Positions 33,721-41,795 of a stretch of DNA of 64,000 bases are shown in pieces; the stretch's first letter is position 1, and every line of letters begins with the position of its first letter. Under the pieces are notes generated by a model. That model did not search any database, was not told the DNA's origin, and saw only the letters and a list, made by a program, of their open reading frames with translations. This DNA comes from Campylobacter sp. Its GTDB lineage: Bacteria > Campylobacterota > Campylobacteria > Campylobacterales > Campylobacteraceae. The position numbers were made by a program, and so were the translations under genes. Where the stretch lies: positions 434,001 through 498,000 of the forward strand of contig NZ_JAHZBQ010000002.1 in assembly GCF_019423325.1 (NCBI RefSeq), written 5' to 3'.

Positions 33721-35043
33721 TTACGGCTTTAAAACGCCGATTGTTTTAAAATTTACGTAGTTTACGAAAGCGCCTTCGTTGATTTTGACATTTTGACGTT
33801 TGGTGTAATCGACGAGATATTTTCCGCTGCCGCTTGCACTGAAGCTCACGCAAATTTTAGCAGCGAATTCGACCACCTCTTCGCTTAGACTTTGCTTATT
33901 TGTCTTTACGATGACGTGTGCGCTTGGAATATCCTTAAGATGAAACCAATAGTCGGATTTGGAGCTATTTTTTAGTAAGAACCCATTGCCTTTTTCGTTT
34001 TTACCGACGCTGATTTTAAAATCCCCGAGATAAAAGCTCGCTACATATTCGCTATTTTTTTCCTTGCTTTTTTGCCTAGTTTGCGTGCGCTTGGGCATTA
34101 GAATTTCGATCTCGTGTGCATTCTGTGCGGCAAGAATAAGCGATTTTAAATTCTCATAAAACGTGAGTTTCTCCTTTAAATTTTGCTCTTCGACATGGAT
34201 ATTAGCAGCCTTTTGGCGCAGACGCTTTGCCTCGGAGTAAAGCTCGCCCAAAGCGGCGCTTGCAGGCTTTTGCAGTTTAAATTCTACCGCCTCGGCGTCT
34301 CCTTTTTGCAGCGTAAATTCTCGCGCGCTAGTTGGAATTTTATAGATATTTTCTTTTAGCAAGGCAGCTTTCGCACCTAAAAGCTCGGCGCTTCGCAGTA
34401 GTTCAGCGCTGCTTTGCAAAGAGCCTAAAGCTTCGCGCACCGAGTCTAGCTTTTTATTTAGCGCCGTGATTTTTGCAGATTTGAGCGAGTTTAAGCGATC
34501 CGCATTTAGCGCGTTAAATTCCGCGCGAAAAAATGCTCTAAAGTCCGAAATTTTTGGCACGGAGGCTTCTTTAATATTTGCAGGCGGTAGGTGGCGGAGT
34601 TTTCTTCCTACCTTGATCTGTCTAAATTCCGTTTCGAAGTGCCGCAGTGCCTCTAAAATCACATCGTTTTCATCGGTGATTATTACGTTGGTAAATCGCC
34701 CGGTAAATTCGAAGTAGATATTTGAGCTTTGGGTTTTGTAGCTTGCGTTTTGGCTTACGCTAAGGCATAGAATTCTATTATTTTCTGGCACGCTAACGGA
34801 AGTGATGCGCGATTTTACGAAGCGCTTGGCAAGTAACACGTCAAAGGGCGCCGCGTAAACCTTACCTTCGGTAAAAGTGTCATTTTCGTGGATATTGCAG
34901 CCCGATTTATTCATGTCGAAAAACAGCATCTCATTGCCGTCAAAGCAGACTTTAAAAAGGTTATCTCCTACGCGCTTAATGTGCGAAAGGAAGCGTTTGG
35001 CGCGTAGATAGTCGCAAATTTGAATTAAGTTTTGATACTTCAT
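33721..35043 (-). CDS. NFACT-family protein (RqcH/Rqc2-like, fibronectin-binding type)
   Basis: 440 residues, somewhat shorter than the usual 530-570. The N-terminal NFACT-N domain contains KRFLSHIKRVGDNLFKVCF, YFEFTGRFTNVIITDEND and ILEALRHFE. A coiled-coil middle region (about 185-310) follows, and the C-terminal NFACT-R domain includes SDYWFHLKDIPSAHVIVKT and VDYTKRQNVKINEGAFVNY. RqcH homologues bind 50S subunits with stalled peptidyl-tRNA and add alanine tails to mark them for degradation. Role in this organism is inferred from family. It is upstream of cdsA but about 50 bases apart. Confidence 0.82.
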   Translation of the reverse strand: MKYQNLIQICDYLRAKRFLSHIKRVGDNLFKVCFDGNEMLFFDMNKSGCNIHENDTFTEGKVYAAPFDVLLAKRFVKSRITSVSVPENNRILCLSVSQNASYKTQSSNIYFEFTGRFTNVIITDENDVILEALRHFETEFRQIKVGRKLRHLPPANIKEASVPKISDFRAFFRAEFNALNADRLNSLKSAKITALNKKLDSVREALGSLQSSAELLRSAELLGAKAALLKENIYKIPTSAREFTLQKGDAEAVEFKLQKPASAALGELYSEAKRLRQKAANIHVEEQNLKEKLTFYENLKSLILAAQNAHEIEILMPKRTQTRQKSKEKNSEYVASFYLGDFKISVGKNEKGNGFLLKNSSKSDYWFHLKDIPSAHVIVKTNKQSLSEEVVEFAAKICVSFSASGSGKYLVDYTKRQNVKINEGAFVNYVNFKTIGVLKP

Positions 35044-35048
35044 GCGCG

Positions 35049-35573
35049 TTAAAATTTCTCTTTGTGGATTTTGGCTAAATTTAACTTCTGCAGATCGTGC
35101 GGGCTCGGATGCTGTTGCAGCACGCCGAGGGCCAGTATCGCTTCTGCTTTGAAATTTGGCGGAAAGCCCAGCGCCTCGCGCAAAAACTCCTCGCAGCTGC
35201 GTCCGTCCGCGGCGGCGCGCAATCTTACCTGCACCCAGCAGCTACCGAGATTTAGCGCGCTTGCGGCAAGGTGCATGTAGCCTAGCGCTACCGAGCAGTC
35301 CTCGATCCAGACGTCCTGCTTCCGCTCATCTGCGATCACGACGATCGCGGCCGCAGCCTGTTTTAGCATATCTGCTCCGCTTTCGCGACATCCGCTTAGC
35401 CGCTCAAGCATCTGTTTGTCGCGCACGAGGATGAACTCCCACGGGCGGCGTGCATGCCCCGACGGCGCAAGCAGGCCCGCTTTTAAAATTTTATCCAGTG
35501 CCTCGTCCTCAAGCGGTCCCTGCGCGTACTTTCTTACGCTTCTGCGATTTGCAAAAATATCTAAAATTTCCAT
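35049..35573 (-). CDS. Nitroreductase-family flavoprotein
   Basis: 174 residues. The N-terminal RRSVRKYAQGPLEDEALDKI, then GLLAPSGHARRPWEFILVRD, and C-terminal EAILALGVLQQHPSP are typical of the FMN-dependent nitroreductase fold. Members reduce nitroaromatics, quinones or flavins with NAD(P)H; others are dehalogenases or in vitamin B12 metabolism. ALGYMHLAASALNLGSCWVQ is the dimer-interface helix found in this family. It ends five bases before the RqcH-like gene starts, so the two are probably co-transcribed. Confidence 0.85.
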   Translation of the reverse strand: MEILDIFANRRSVRKYAQGPLEDEALDKILKAGLLAPSGHARRPWEFILVRDKQMLERLSGCRESGADMLKQAAAAIVVIADERKQDVWIEDCSVALGYMHLAASALNLGSCWVQVRLRAAADGRSCEEFLREALGFPPNFKAEAILALGVLQQHPSPHDLQKLNLAKIHKEKF

Positions 35574-35670
35574 CGTCTCGCTCCTTGCGGCTTAATTATA
35601 CATAAAATTGCAAAAATTTATGATTTTTTAGCTAAAATCGCGCAAATTTAACCGATACGAAGGAGATTTT

Positions 35671-36936
35671 ATGAAGCAGACGATCACGGAGAAAATTTTT
35701 AGTGAGCACGTGGGCGAGGCGGTTTTTGCGGGACAGATCATCGAAAGCGCCATAGATATGGTCATCGGCAACGACATCACGACGCCGATTTCGATCAAGC
35801 AGTTTGAGCTTAGCGGCGCGAAAAAGCTCGCCAACCCGGACGGCTTTGCGATCGTGATGGATCACTATATCCCTACGAAGGATATTCTAAGCGCAAACCA
35901 AGCTAAAATTTCACGCGAGTTTGCTTACAAGCACGATTTGAAAAACTATTTCGACGAAAAAGATATGGGTATCGAGCACGCGCTGATGCCTGAAAAAGGG
36001 CTCGTAGTGCCCGGCGACGTCATCATCGGCGCGGACAGCCACACCTGTACTCACGGCGCACTCGGGGCATTTGCGACGGGTATGGGCAGTACCGATCTTG
36101 CTTTTGCGATGATAACGGGCAAAAATTGGTTCAAAGTACCTCCTACGATCAAAGTGATCTTTTGCGGCAAGCCCGCGCCGCACATCTACGGCAAGGATCT
36201 GATTTTAGAGGTGATCCGCCTCATCGGCGTGGACGGCGCGCGCTATAAGGCTTTGGAGTTCTGCGGCGACGCGCTGGAGCACCTGGATATGGATAGCAGA
36301 TTTTCGCTTTGCAATATGGCGATCGAAGCGGGCGGCAAGAGCGGTATCGTCGCGGTCGATGAGATCACGAAGGAATTTTTGGCGGATAAAAGCTTGCGCG
36401 CTGAGCCGAAATTTCATTATTCCGACGAGGGCGCGAACTATGAGCAAATTTTAGAGATCAATGTGAGCAAGCTTGATCCGGTGATCGCGTATCCGTTCCT
36501 ACCTAGCAACGGCAAGAGCGTGCGCGAGGCGGTGCGCGATGATATCGCCGTCGATCAGGTCTTTATCGGCAGCTGCACCAACGGCAGGCTCTCCGATCTG
36601 CGGATCGCCGCGCAAATTTTAAAAGGTCGCAAGGTCGCGCGCAAAACCCGCCTCATCATTACGCCTGCGACGCAAAAGATCGCTCTGGCCGCGCAAAAAG
36701 AGGGGCTGTGGGATATTTTCGTAGAAGCGGGTGCAGTCGTGAGCAACCCGACCTGCGGCGCGTGCTTGGGCGGATATATGGGGATTTTGGGCGTGGGCGA
36801 GCGCTGCGTAAGCACGACTAATCGAAATTTCGTCGGCCGCATGGGCGATAGAACGAGCGAAGTATATCTGGCAAACTCTGCCGTCGCCGCAGCTAGCGCC
36901 GTCGCAGGCAAGATCGCCGATCCGAGGGATTTGTAA
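35671..36936 (+). CDS. leuC: 3-isopropylmalate dehydratase large subunit
   Basis: 421 residues, the length of the HacA-type large subunit. HTCTHGALGAFATGMGSTDL and FIGSCTNGRLSDLRIAAQIL, and NPTCGACLGGYMG, supply the three cysteines that hold the 4Fe-4S cluster. The enzyme isomerises 2-isopropylmalate to 3-isopropylmalate in leucine synthesis, with the LeuD small subunit. Unlike the common arrangement, no leuD follows, so the subunit must be encoded elsewhere. Ribosome-binding site GAAGGAG precedes the ATG. ilvD nearby is also in branched-chain synthesis. Confidence 0.94.
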   Translation: MKQTITEKIFSEHVGEAVFAGQIIESAIDMVIGNDITTPISIKQFELSGAKKLANPDGFAIVMDHYIPTKDILSANQAKISREFAYKHDLKNYFDEKDMGIEHALMPEKGLVVPGDVIIGADSHTCTHGALGAFATGMGSTDLAFAMITGKNWFKVPPTIKVIFCGKPAPHIYGKDLILEVIRLIGVDGARYKALEFCGDALEHLDMDSRFSLCNMAIEAGGKSGIVAVDEITKEFLADKSLRAEPKFHYSDEGANYEQILEINVSKLDPVIAYPFLPSNGKSVREAVRDDIAVDQVFIGSCTNGRLSDLRIAAQILKGRKVARKTRLIITPATQKIALAAQKEGLWDIFVEAGAVVSNPTCGACLGGYMGILGVGERCVSTTNRNFVGRMGDRTSEVYLANSAVAAASAVAGKIADPRDL

Positions 36937-37489
36937 ATTTAGAAAGCCGCCTTTTATTTTTAATTCGCTTGCGTCATAAATTTTGAGGGATAAAATACAA
37001 AATTCGATAGCGTCGCAAAGCTTGGCGAGCATAACAAATAGTGAGGACGGCTGGCTTTGTTGTTGGAATTTTGCGGCGAAATTTCACCTCGTCATCTACA
37101 AAATTTCTCCATTATAAATTTCGCTTTTACCCACCGCGAGGCTTTGTTATTAAAGCCTTGCGGATTTTAAATGCCACCATCGGTGCAATCACGTAAATTT
37201 TGAAATTCTACTTGGCAGAGTTTTACTCTAACAAGTGCGCTAAAGAGTAAAATTTATGCTTAAAAATGCCAACGTGCAGAGTTTAAATTTAGGTTTCCGC
37301 TTCGCTCGGCTTGTTTGCGTAAATAAGTAAAATTTCAAATAAATATCCCATTGGCGCCTACTGATACGTATCAAGCGTTCGCTTAGGTTAAATTTTAAAA
37401 TTTAGAGCCGAAAGCCTACGCGTGAATTTAACAAAACCGCTGTAAATTTTGCTCAAATTTACGGCGATATGTTTAAAATTTAAGGTGCC
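36937..37489. other. Convergent intergenic region between leuC and ilvD
   Basis: No gene is supported. It holds a strong hairpin at 37134-37163 (annotated separately) and several AAATTT-rich words, including TTAAATTTTAAAATTTAGAG at 37387-37406. Because genes converge here, one or more terminators are expected. No RNA family is recognised. Confidence 0.55.
37134..37163. terminator. Strong hairpin, 13 bp stem, between leuC and ilvD
   Basis: CCGCGAGGCTTTG and TAAAGCCTTGCGG pair over 13 positions, two of them G-T, with a TTAT loop. On the plus strand it is followed by ATTTTAAA. It is about 200 bases beyond leuC and 330 beyond the ilvD stop, so a terminator role for either is uncertain; a small RNA 3' end is possible. 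Confidence 0.4.
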
Positions 37490-39163
37490 CTACGCCTCCA
37501 AAATCGCTCCGTTGCTAGCGTTCGTTACTAGCTTGCGGTACATTCGCAGCCAGCGATACGGCAGCGGTTTTTCAAGCGGCTTAAATTTAGCCCTGCGTTC
37601 GGCTATCTCGGCTTCGCTTAGGCGCACGTTGATCGCGTACGTATCCACGTCGATGTCGATTATATCGCCGTCCTCTAGCAGTCCGATCATGCCGCCCTCG
37701 GCCGCTTCGGGACTCACATGCCCGACGCTTAGCCCTCTAGTCGCACCGCTAAATCTGCCGTCCGTGATCAGCGCCACGTCAGCACCTAGGCCTCGCCCCA
37801 TAATAAGCGACGTCGGGCTTAGCATCTCCTGCATGCCCGGGCCTCCGCGCGGCCCTTCGTAGCGGATTACGACTACGTCGCCCTTGTTTACCTTGCCGCT
37901 TGAGATCCCCTCTATCGCTTCGTCTTGGCTGTTAAAGCACACGGCCTTGCCGCTAAATTTACGCTCGCCGATGATGCCCGCGGTCTTGATGACGCAGCCC
38001 TGCTCGGCTAAATTTCCAAACAAAACCGCCAGCCCGCCGACCTGCGAGTAGGCATTTTCGACCTTGCGGATGACGGATTCGTCTTTTATGACGCTAGCGT
38101 CCACGCGCTCGCCCAGGCTTTCGCCGCTTATCGTTAGCGCATCTAGCCCCAGCAGCCCGTTATCGCGGCGCGAAATTTCATTTATCACGGCGCTTAGGCC
38201 GCCCGCGCGGTCGATGTCCTCCATATGCACGCTTGGCAGGCTCGGGCTGATTTTGGCGATGTGAGCGATCTTGCGGCTAATCTCGTTGAGCCCCGCGATC
38301 TGTAAATTTACCCCCGCTTCGCGCGCGATAGCTAGGATATGCAGCACGGTGTTGCTGCTGCCGCCCATCGCCATATCGACTACCAGGGCGTTTTGGATTG
38401 ATTTTTCATTCACGATGTTGCGGATTTTGTATTTTTCATCGAGCGCTATCTCGCAAATTCGGCGTCCCGCCTGCCTGATGAGCTCCTCGCGCTCGGGCGT
38501 TAGCGCAGGCACGGTGCCGTTGCCTTTTAGCGCGATACCCATCGCTTCGCACAGCGTATTCATCGAGTTTGCCGTAAACATCCCCGAGCAGCTGCCTCCG
38601 CTCGGACAGGCGGCGCACTCGATCTCTTTTAGCTCCTCGGCGCTGATCTCTTTGGTTTCAAATTTACCAACCGCCTCAAACGCCGTAGACAGGTCGATCG
38701 GCTCGCCTTTTTTAGTGTAGCCCTTTTTCATCGGACCGCCGCTGACGAAAACCGTCGGCACGTTCACGCGAAGCGCGCCCATCACCATGCCTGGCACGAT
38801 TTTATCGCAGTTTGGCATACAGACCAGAGCGTCCAGGGCGTGCGCATTCATCACCGTTTCGATCGAGTTTGCGATCAGCTCGCGGCTAGGCAGGCTGTAA
38901 AGCATCCCGCTATGCCCCATCGCGATGCCGTCGTCCACGCCGATACAGTTAAACTCAAACGGCACGCAGCCGTTTTTGCGGATCTCGTCTTTTAAAATTT
39001 CGGAGTATTTGTTGAGGAAAAAGTGCCCCGGAATGATCTCGATGAAGCTGTTTGCCACGCCGATGAAGGGCTTTTCAAAGTCCTCGTCCTTTAACCCTGT
39101 CGCTCTTAGCAAGCTTCTGTGTGGCGCACGCGTATAGCCTTTTTTGATGATGTCGCTTCTCAT
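37490..39163 (-). CDS. ilvD: Dihydroxy-acid dehydratase
   Basis: 557 residues from ATG 39163 (CAAGGACACAAA upstream), exactly the normal family length; an upstream in-frame ATG would add 37 residues of A/T-rich low-complexity sequence. Conserved parts include GVANSFIEIIPGHFFLNK, MPNCDKIVPGM, CPSGGSCSGMFTANSMNTL and MAMGGSSNTVLHIL, with cysteines for the Fe-S cluster. The enzyme dehydrates dihydroxy acids to the keto-acid precursors of valine, isoleucine and leucine. It is convergent with leuC and monocistronic. Confidence 0.96.
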   Translation of the reverse strand: MRSDIIKKGYTRAPHRSLLRATGLKDEDFEKPFIGVANSFIEIIPGHFFLNKYSEILKDEIRKNGCVPFEFNCIGVDDGIAMGHSGMLYSLPSRELIANSIETVMNAHALDALVCMPNCDKIVPGMVMGALRVNVPTVFVSGGPMKKGYTKKGEPIDLSTAFEAVGKFETKEISAEELKEIECAACPSGGSCSGMFTANSMNTLCEAMGIALKGNGTVPALTPEREELIRQAGRRICEIALDEKYKIRNIVNEKSIQNALVVDMAMGGSSNTVLHILAIAREAGVNLQIAGLNEISRKIAHIAKISPSLPSVHMEDIDRAGGLSAVINEISRRDNGLLGLDALTISGESLGERVDASVIKDESVIRKVENAYSQVGGLAVLFGNLAEQGCVIKTAGIIGERKFSGKAVCFNSQDEAIEGISSGKVNKGDVVVIRYEGPRGGPGMQEMLSPTSLIMGRGLGADVALITDGRFSGATRGLSVGHVSPEAAEGGMIGLLEDGDIIDIDVDTYAINVRLSEAEIAERRAKFKPLEKPLPYRWLRMYRKLVTNASNGAILEA

Positions 39164-39296
39164 TTTGTGTCCTTGAATTGAAATTTTCTCCATTTTAGCA
39201 TAAAATTTTACCGCTGTGGGCGTTTTAAATTTTAGCGCATTAAAATTTAAAGTGGGACTATTGAGCTTAATCAAACCGGATCACTCCTGTTTTTGA

Positions 39297-39302
39297 TATA
39301 AT
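39297..39302 (+). promoter_or_regulatory. TATAAT -10 box upstream of the solute-binding-protein operon
   Basis: TATAAT in a TTTTTGATATAATTGC context, 54 bases before the ATG at 39356. It is the only clear -10 box for the five-gene rightward operon. The ATG has AGAGGAGAAG as ribosome-binding site. Confidence 0.6.
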
Positions 39303-39355
39303 TGCACATCGATTATCAAAATCTTGCCGTTTGGCAGGAATGAAAAGAGGAGAAG

Positions 39356-40315
39356 ATGCAAAGAAGAAATTTCTTAAAACTAACGTCTGCGTTGGCGGCT
39401 AGCGGGCTTGCTAGCCCTCTTTTTGCAAAGGAAGCCTTCACTATCTACGGCGCGCCTGCGATGCCTAGCCTCATCATCGGCGTTGCGTGCATGCAGGGGC
39501 AGATCGGCAAAAAATACGACGCGAAGCTTGAGCTTTGGCGCGATCCCGATCAGCTGCGCGCGGGCGTGGCAAACGGCGAGTACAAGGTTATGATGAGTCC
39601 TAGTAACGTGGGGGTGAACCTCGTAAATCAGGGGCGCAAGATCGGCATGGTAAATATCCTCACCGAGGGGCTAAATTTCGTGATGAGCAAGGGCGAGAAG
39701 ATAACGGAATTTGCGCAGCTGAAGGGCAAAAAGATCGTAATGCCTTTTAAAAACGACATGCTAGACATCATCGTGCGAGCCATAGCGAAAAAGCAGGGCA
39801 TTAGCGGGCTAAATATCGACTACACCACCAGCCCCGCAGAGAGCGTGCAGCTGTTTTTGGCCAAGGACTACGACGTCGCGATCACGGTCGAGCCGCTAGC
39901 AAGTGCCATGATCTTAAAGAGCAAAGTATCGGGCATCGCCGTGCAGCAAGGGGCAAATTTAAGCGATATGTGGGCGCAGGCGTTTTCGGTAAAGCCCATA
40001 ATCCCGCAAGCGGGCATCATCGCAGATACCGATTTTTACGCCGCGAAAAAGGCGGATTTTGAAATTTTAAACGCCGATTTGACAGACGCGCTTGCGTGGA
40101 TAAAGGCAAACAAACAAAGCGCCGCGGCGATCGGGACGAATTTCTTCCCTGCGCCGCCGCCCGCGATATTTATGAGTATCGATACGTCGAATTTGTGCGT
40201 CAAAAAACCTAGCGAGATCAAGGACGAGCTTTTGAAATTTTATGAAATTTTGATGGAATTTAATCCCAAGCTCATCGGCGGCGCGATGCCTAAGGACGAG
40301 TTTTTTCTATGCTAA
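39356..40315 (+). CDS. Tat-type NitT/TauT-family ABC transporter substrate-binding protein
   Basis: 319 residues. The N-terminus (RRNFLKLTSALAASGLASP) has a twin-arginine pattern followed by a hydrophobic stretch, implying Tat export. The mature protein is an NMT1/SsuA-like binding fold: APAMPSLIIGVACMQGQ, VANGEYKVMMSPSNVGVNLV, EFAQLKGKKIVMPFKNDMLD and YDVAITVEPLASAMIL. Such proteins bind small organic acids, sulfonates, pyrimidines or nitrate. It overlaps the permease gene by 7 bases. The ligand is unknown; the NnrS-family gene in the same operon hints at nitrogen-oxide metabolism. Confidence 0.82.
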   Translation: MQRRNFLKLTSALAASGLASPLFAKEAFTIYGAPAMPSLIIGVACMQGQIGKKYDAKLELWRDPDQLRAGVANGEYKVMMSPSNVGVNLVNQGRKIGMVNILTEGLNFVMSKGEKITEFAQLKGKKIVMPFKNDMLDIIVRAIAKKQGISGLNIDYTTSPAESVQLFLAKDYDVAITVEPLASAMILKSKVSGIAVQQGANLSDMWAQAFSVKPIIPQAGIIADTDFYAAKKADFEILNADLTDALAWIKANKQSAAAIGTNFFPAPPPAIFMSIDTSNLCVKKPSEIKDELLKFYEILMEFNPKLIGGAMPKDEFFLC

Positions 40316-41106
40316 AAATCGATAAAATTCGCAAAGCTCAAAATCCCGCGTTTTACGTCATAGACTATCTGTGGGGCGGCTTTGCGAGCCTAGGGGCGGT
40401 GTGCTTTTTCATAGCCGTCTGGCAGGTGGCTAGCGAGGCTTACGGGCCGCTTATTCTGCCCGAACCCGCGGCTGTTTTTTCTAAGGCGTGCGAAATTTTA
40501 AAAAATTTCGCCGCAAATGATCTAGCCTTGTCGCTTAAGCGCGCGCTTGTGGGCACCTTCCTCGCGCTTTTTGCGGGGATTTGCAGCGGGCTTGCGGCAG
40601 GGTATTGTAAAAGCCTGCGAGCCTTTTTAAACCCGCTAATTACCGTGCTTCTTTCGACTCCGCCCATCGTCTGGATCGTGCTTGCGATATTTTGGTTTCA
40701 TTTTGGCGATAAAAGCGTGCTTTTTACCGTTGTTATCGTCGTCGCGCCGATGACTTTTGCGTCCGCGGCGCAGGCGATGGCTAGCGTGAGCACCGAATAC
40801 ACCGAGCTTTTTGACAGCTACAAAAGCTCAATTTTAAAAAAACTGCGCTACCTCTACGCGCCGCACCTAATCGAGCGGCTGCTTCCCGCGATCTACGTCG
40901 CAGTCAGCAACGGCGCGAAAGTGCTTGTAATGGCGGAGCTTTTGGGCGCGAACGACGGCATCGGCGCAAAGATCGCCGAAGCGCGCGTAAATATCGATAC
41001 GGTCGAGGTCATGGCGTATGTGTGCCTAGTCATAGCCTTTACGGCGCTTTTCGATTATCTCGTGACCAAGCCGCTTCAAATTTTACTGATGCCGTGGAGC
41101 AGATGA
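40309..41106 (+). CDS. ABC transporter permease (SsuC/TauC type)
   Basis: 265 residues with six hydrophobic helices. The EAA-loop region reads SVSTEYTELFDSYKSSILKK followed by YAPHLIERLLPAIYVAVSNG, which contacts the ATPase. It belongs to the BPD_transp_1 family of SsuC/TauC permeases. The start overlaps the binding-protein gene and its TGA (41104-41106) overlaps the ATG of the ATPase gene, so the transporter subunits are tightly coupled. Confidence 0.88.
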   Translation: MLKIDKIRKAQNPAFYVIDYLWGGFASLGAVCFFIAVWQVASEAYGPLILPEPAAVFSKACEILKNFAANDLALSLKRALVGTFLALFAGICSGLAAGYCKSLRAFLNPLITVLLSTPPIVWIVLAIFWFHFGDKSVLFTVVIVVAPMTFASAAQAMASVSTEYTELFDSYKSSILKKLRYLYAPHLIERLLPAIYVAVSNGAKVLVMAELLGANDGIGAKIAEARVNIDTVEVMAYVCLVIAFTALFDYLVTKPLQILLMPWSR

Positions 41107-41795
41107 TGCTAAAAATTTCAAATCTGCGCTACGAAATTCTGCGCGACGTTATAATTTCAGATTTTTCGCTGCAGCTGCGCGCGGGCGAAGTAAAGACGCT
41201 TTTTGGCCCCAGCGGCTGCGGCAAGACTTCGCTTTTGCGGCTGGTCTGCGGGCTGGAGGATAAAAAAAGTGGGCAGATCGAAAACGGCTTTAAAAAAATC
41301 AGCTTTTTGTTTCAAGAAAACCGCCTGCTGCCGAACCTCACGGCACTTAAAAATATCGAAATTTTTAGCCCCGCCGGCGTGAGCGAAATTTACGCCCTTG
41401 CCGCAAAGATCGGGCTAAGTCCGAGCGATCTGAACAAATTCCCGCGCGAGCTAAGCGGCGGCATGCAAAAGCGCACGGCTTTTTTGCGAACTATCCTTAG
41501 CGGCTGCGATCTGGCGCTGCTTGATGAGCCGTTTGTAGGTCTGGATCGCGATCTGCGCGGCGTGCTGATCGAAATTTTAGTCTCAAAGATCGAGCGCGAG
41601 GGGCTTGCCTGCCTTTTGGTGACCCACGACCGCTTCGAAGCCGCACGCCTAAGCCACGAGATCATCGAGCTTGAGCCCAAAGGGATGGGGCTTAGGCGCG
41701 TCGTGAGCCTAGATGAGCCGCTAAGTGCGCGCGACGATCGGTACGAAGAGCGCGTGGTAAACGAGCAGTTTAGGGGAGTGAGCTATTATGAGTAG
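41103..41795 (+). CDS. ABC transporter ATPase (SsuB/TauB type)
   Basis: 230 residues from the first of two tandem ATGs at 41103; an upstream frame exists only inside the permease gene. Walker A is GPSGCGKTSLLRL, the Q loop FLFQENRLLPNLTALKNIEI, signature ELSGGMQKRTAFLRTILS, Walker B LALLDEPFVGLD and H-loop LVTHDR. It powers the NitT/TauT-type importer formed with the two preceding genes. Its last 8 bases overlap the start of the NnrS-family gene. Confidence 0.88.
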   Translation: MMLKISNLRYEILRDVIISDFSLQLRAGEVKTLFGPSGCGKTSLLRLVCGLEDKKSGQIENGFKKISFLFQENRLLPNLTALKNIEIFSPAGVSEIYALAAKIGLSPSDLNKFPRELSGGMQKRTAFLRTILSGCDLALLDEPFVGLDRDLRGVLIEILVSKIEREGLACLLVTHDRFEAARLSHEIIELEPKGMGLRRVVSLDEPLSARDDRYEERVVNEQFRGVSYYE

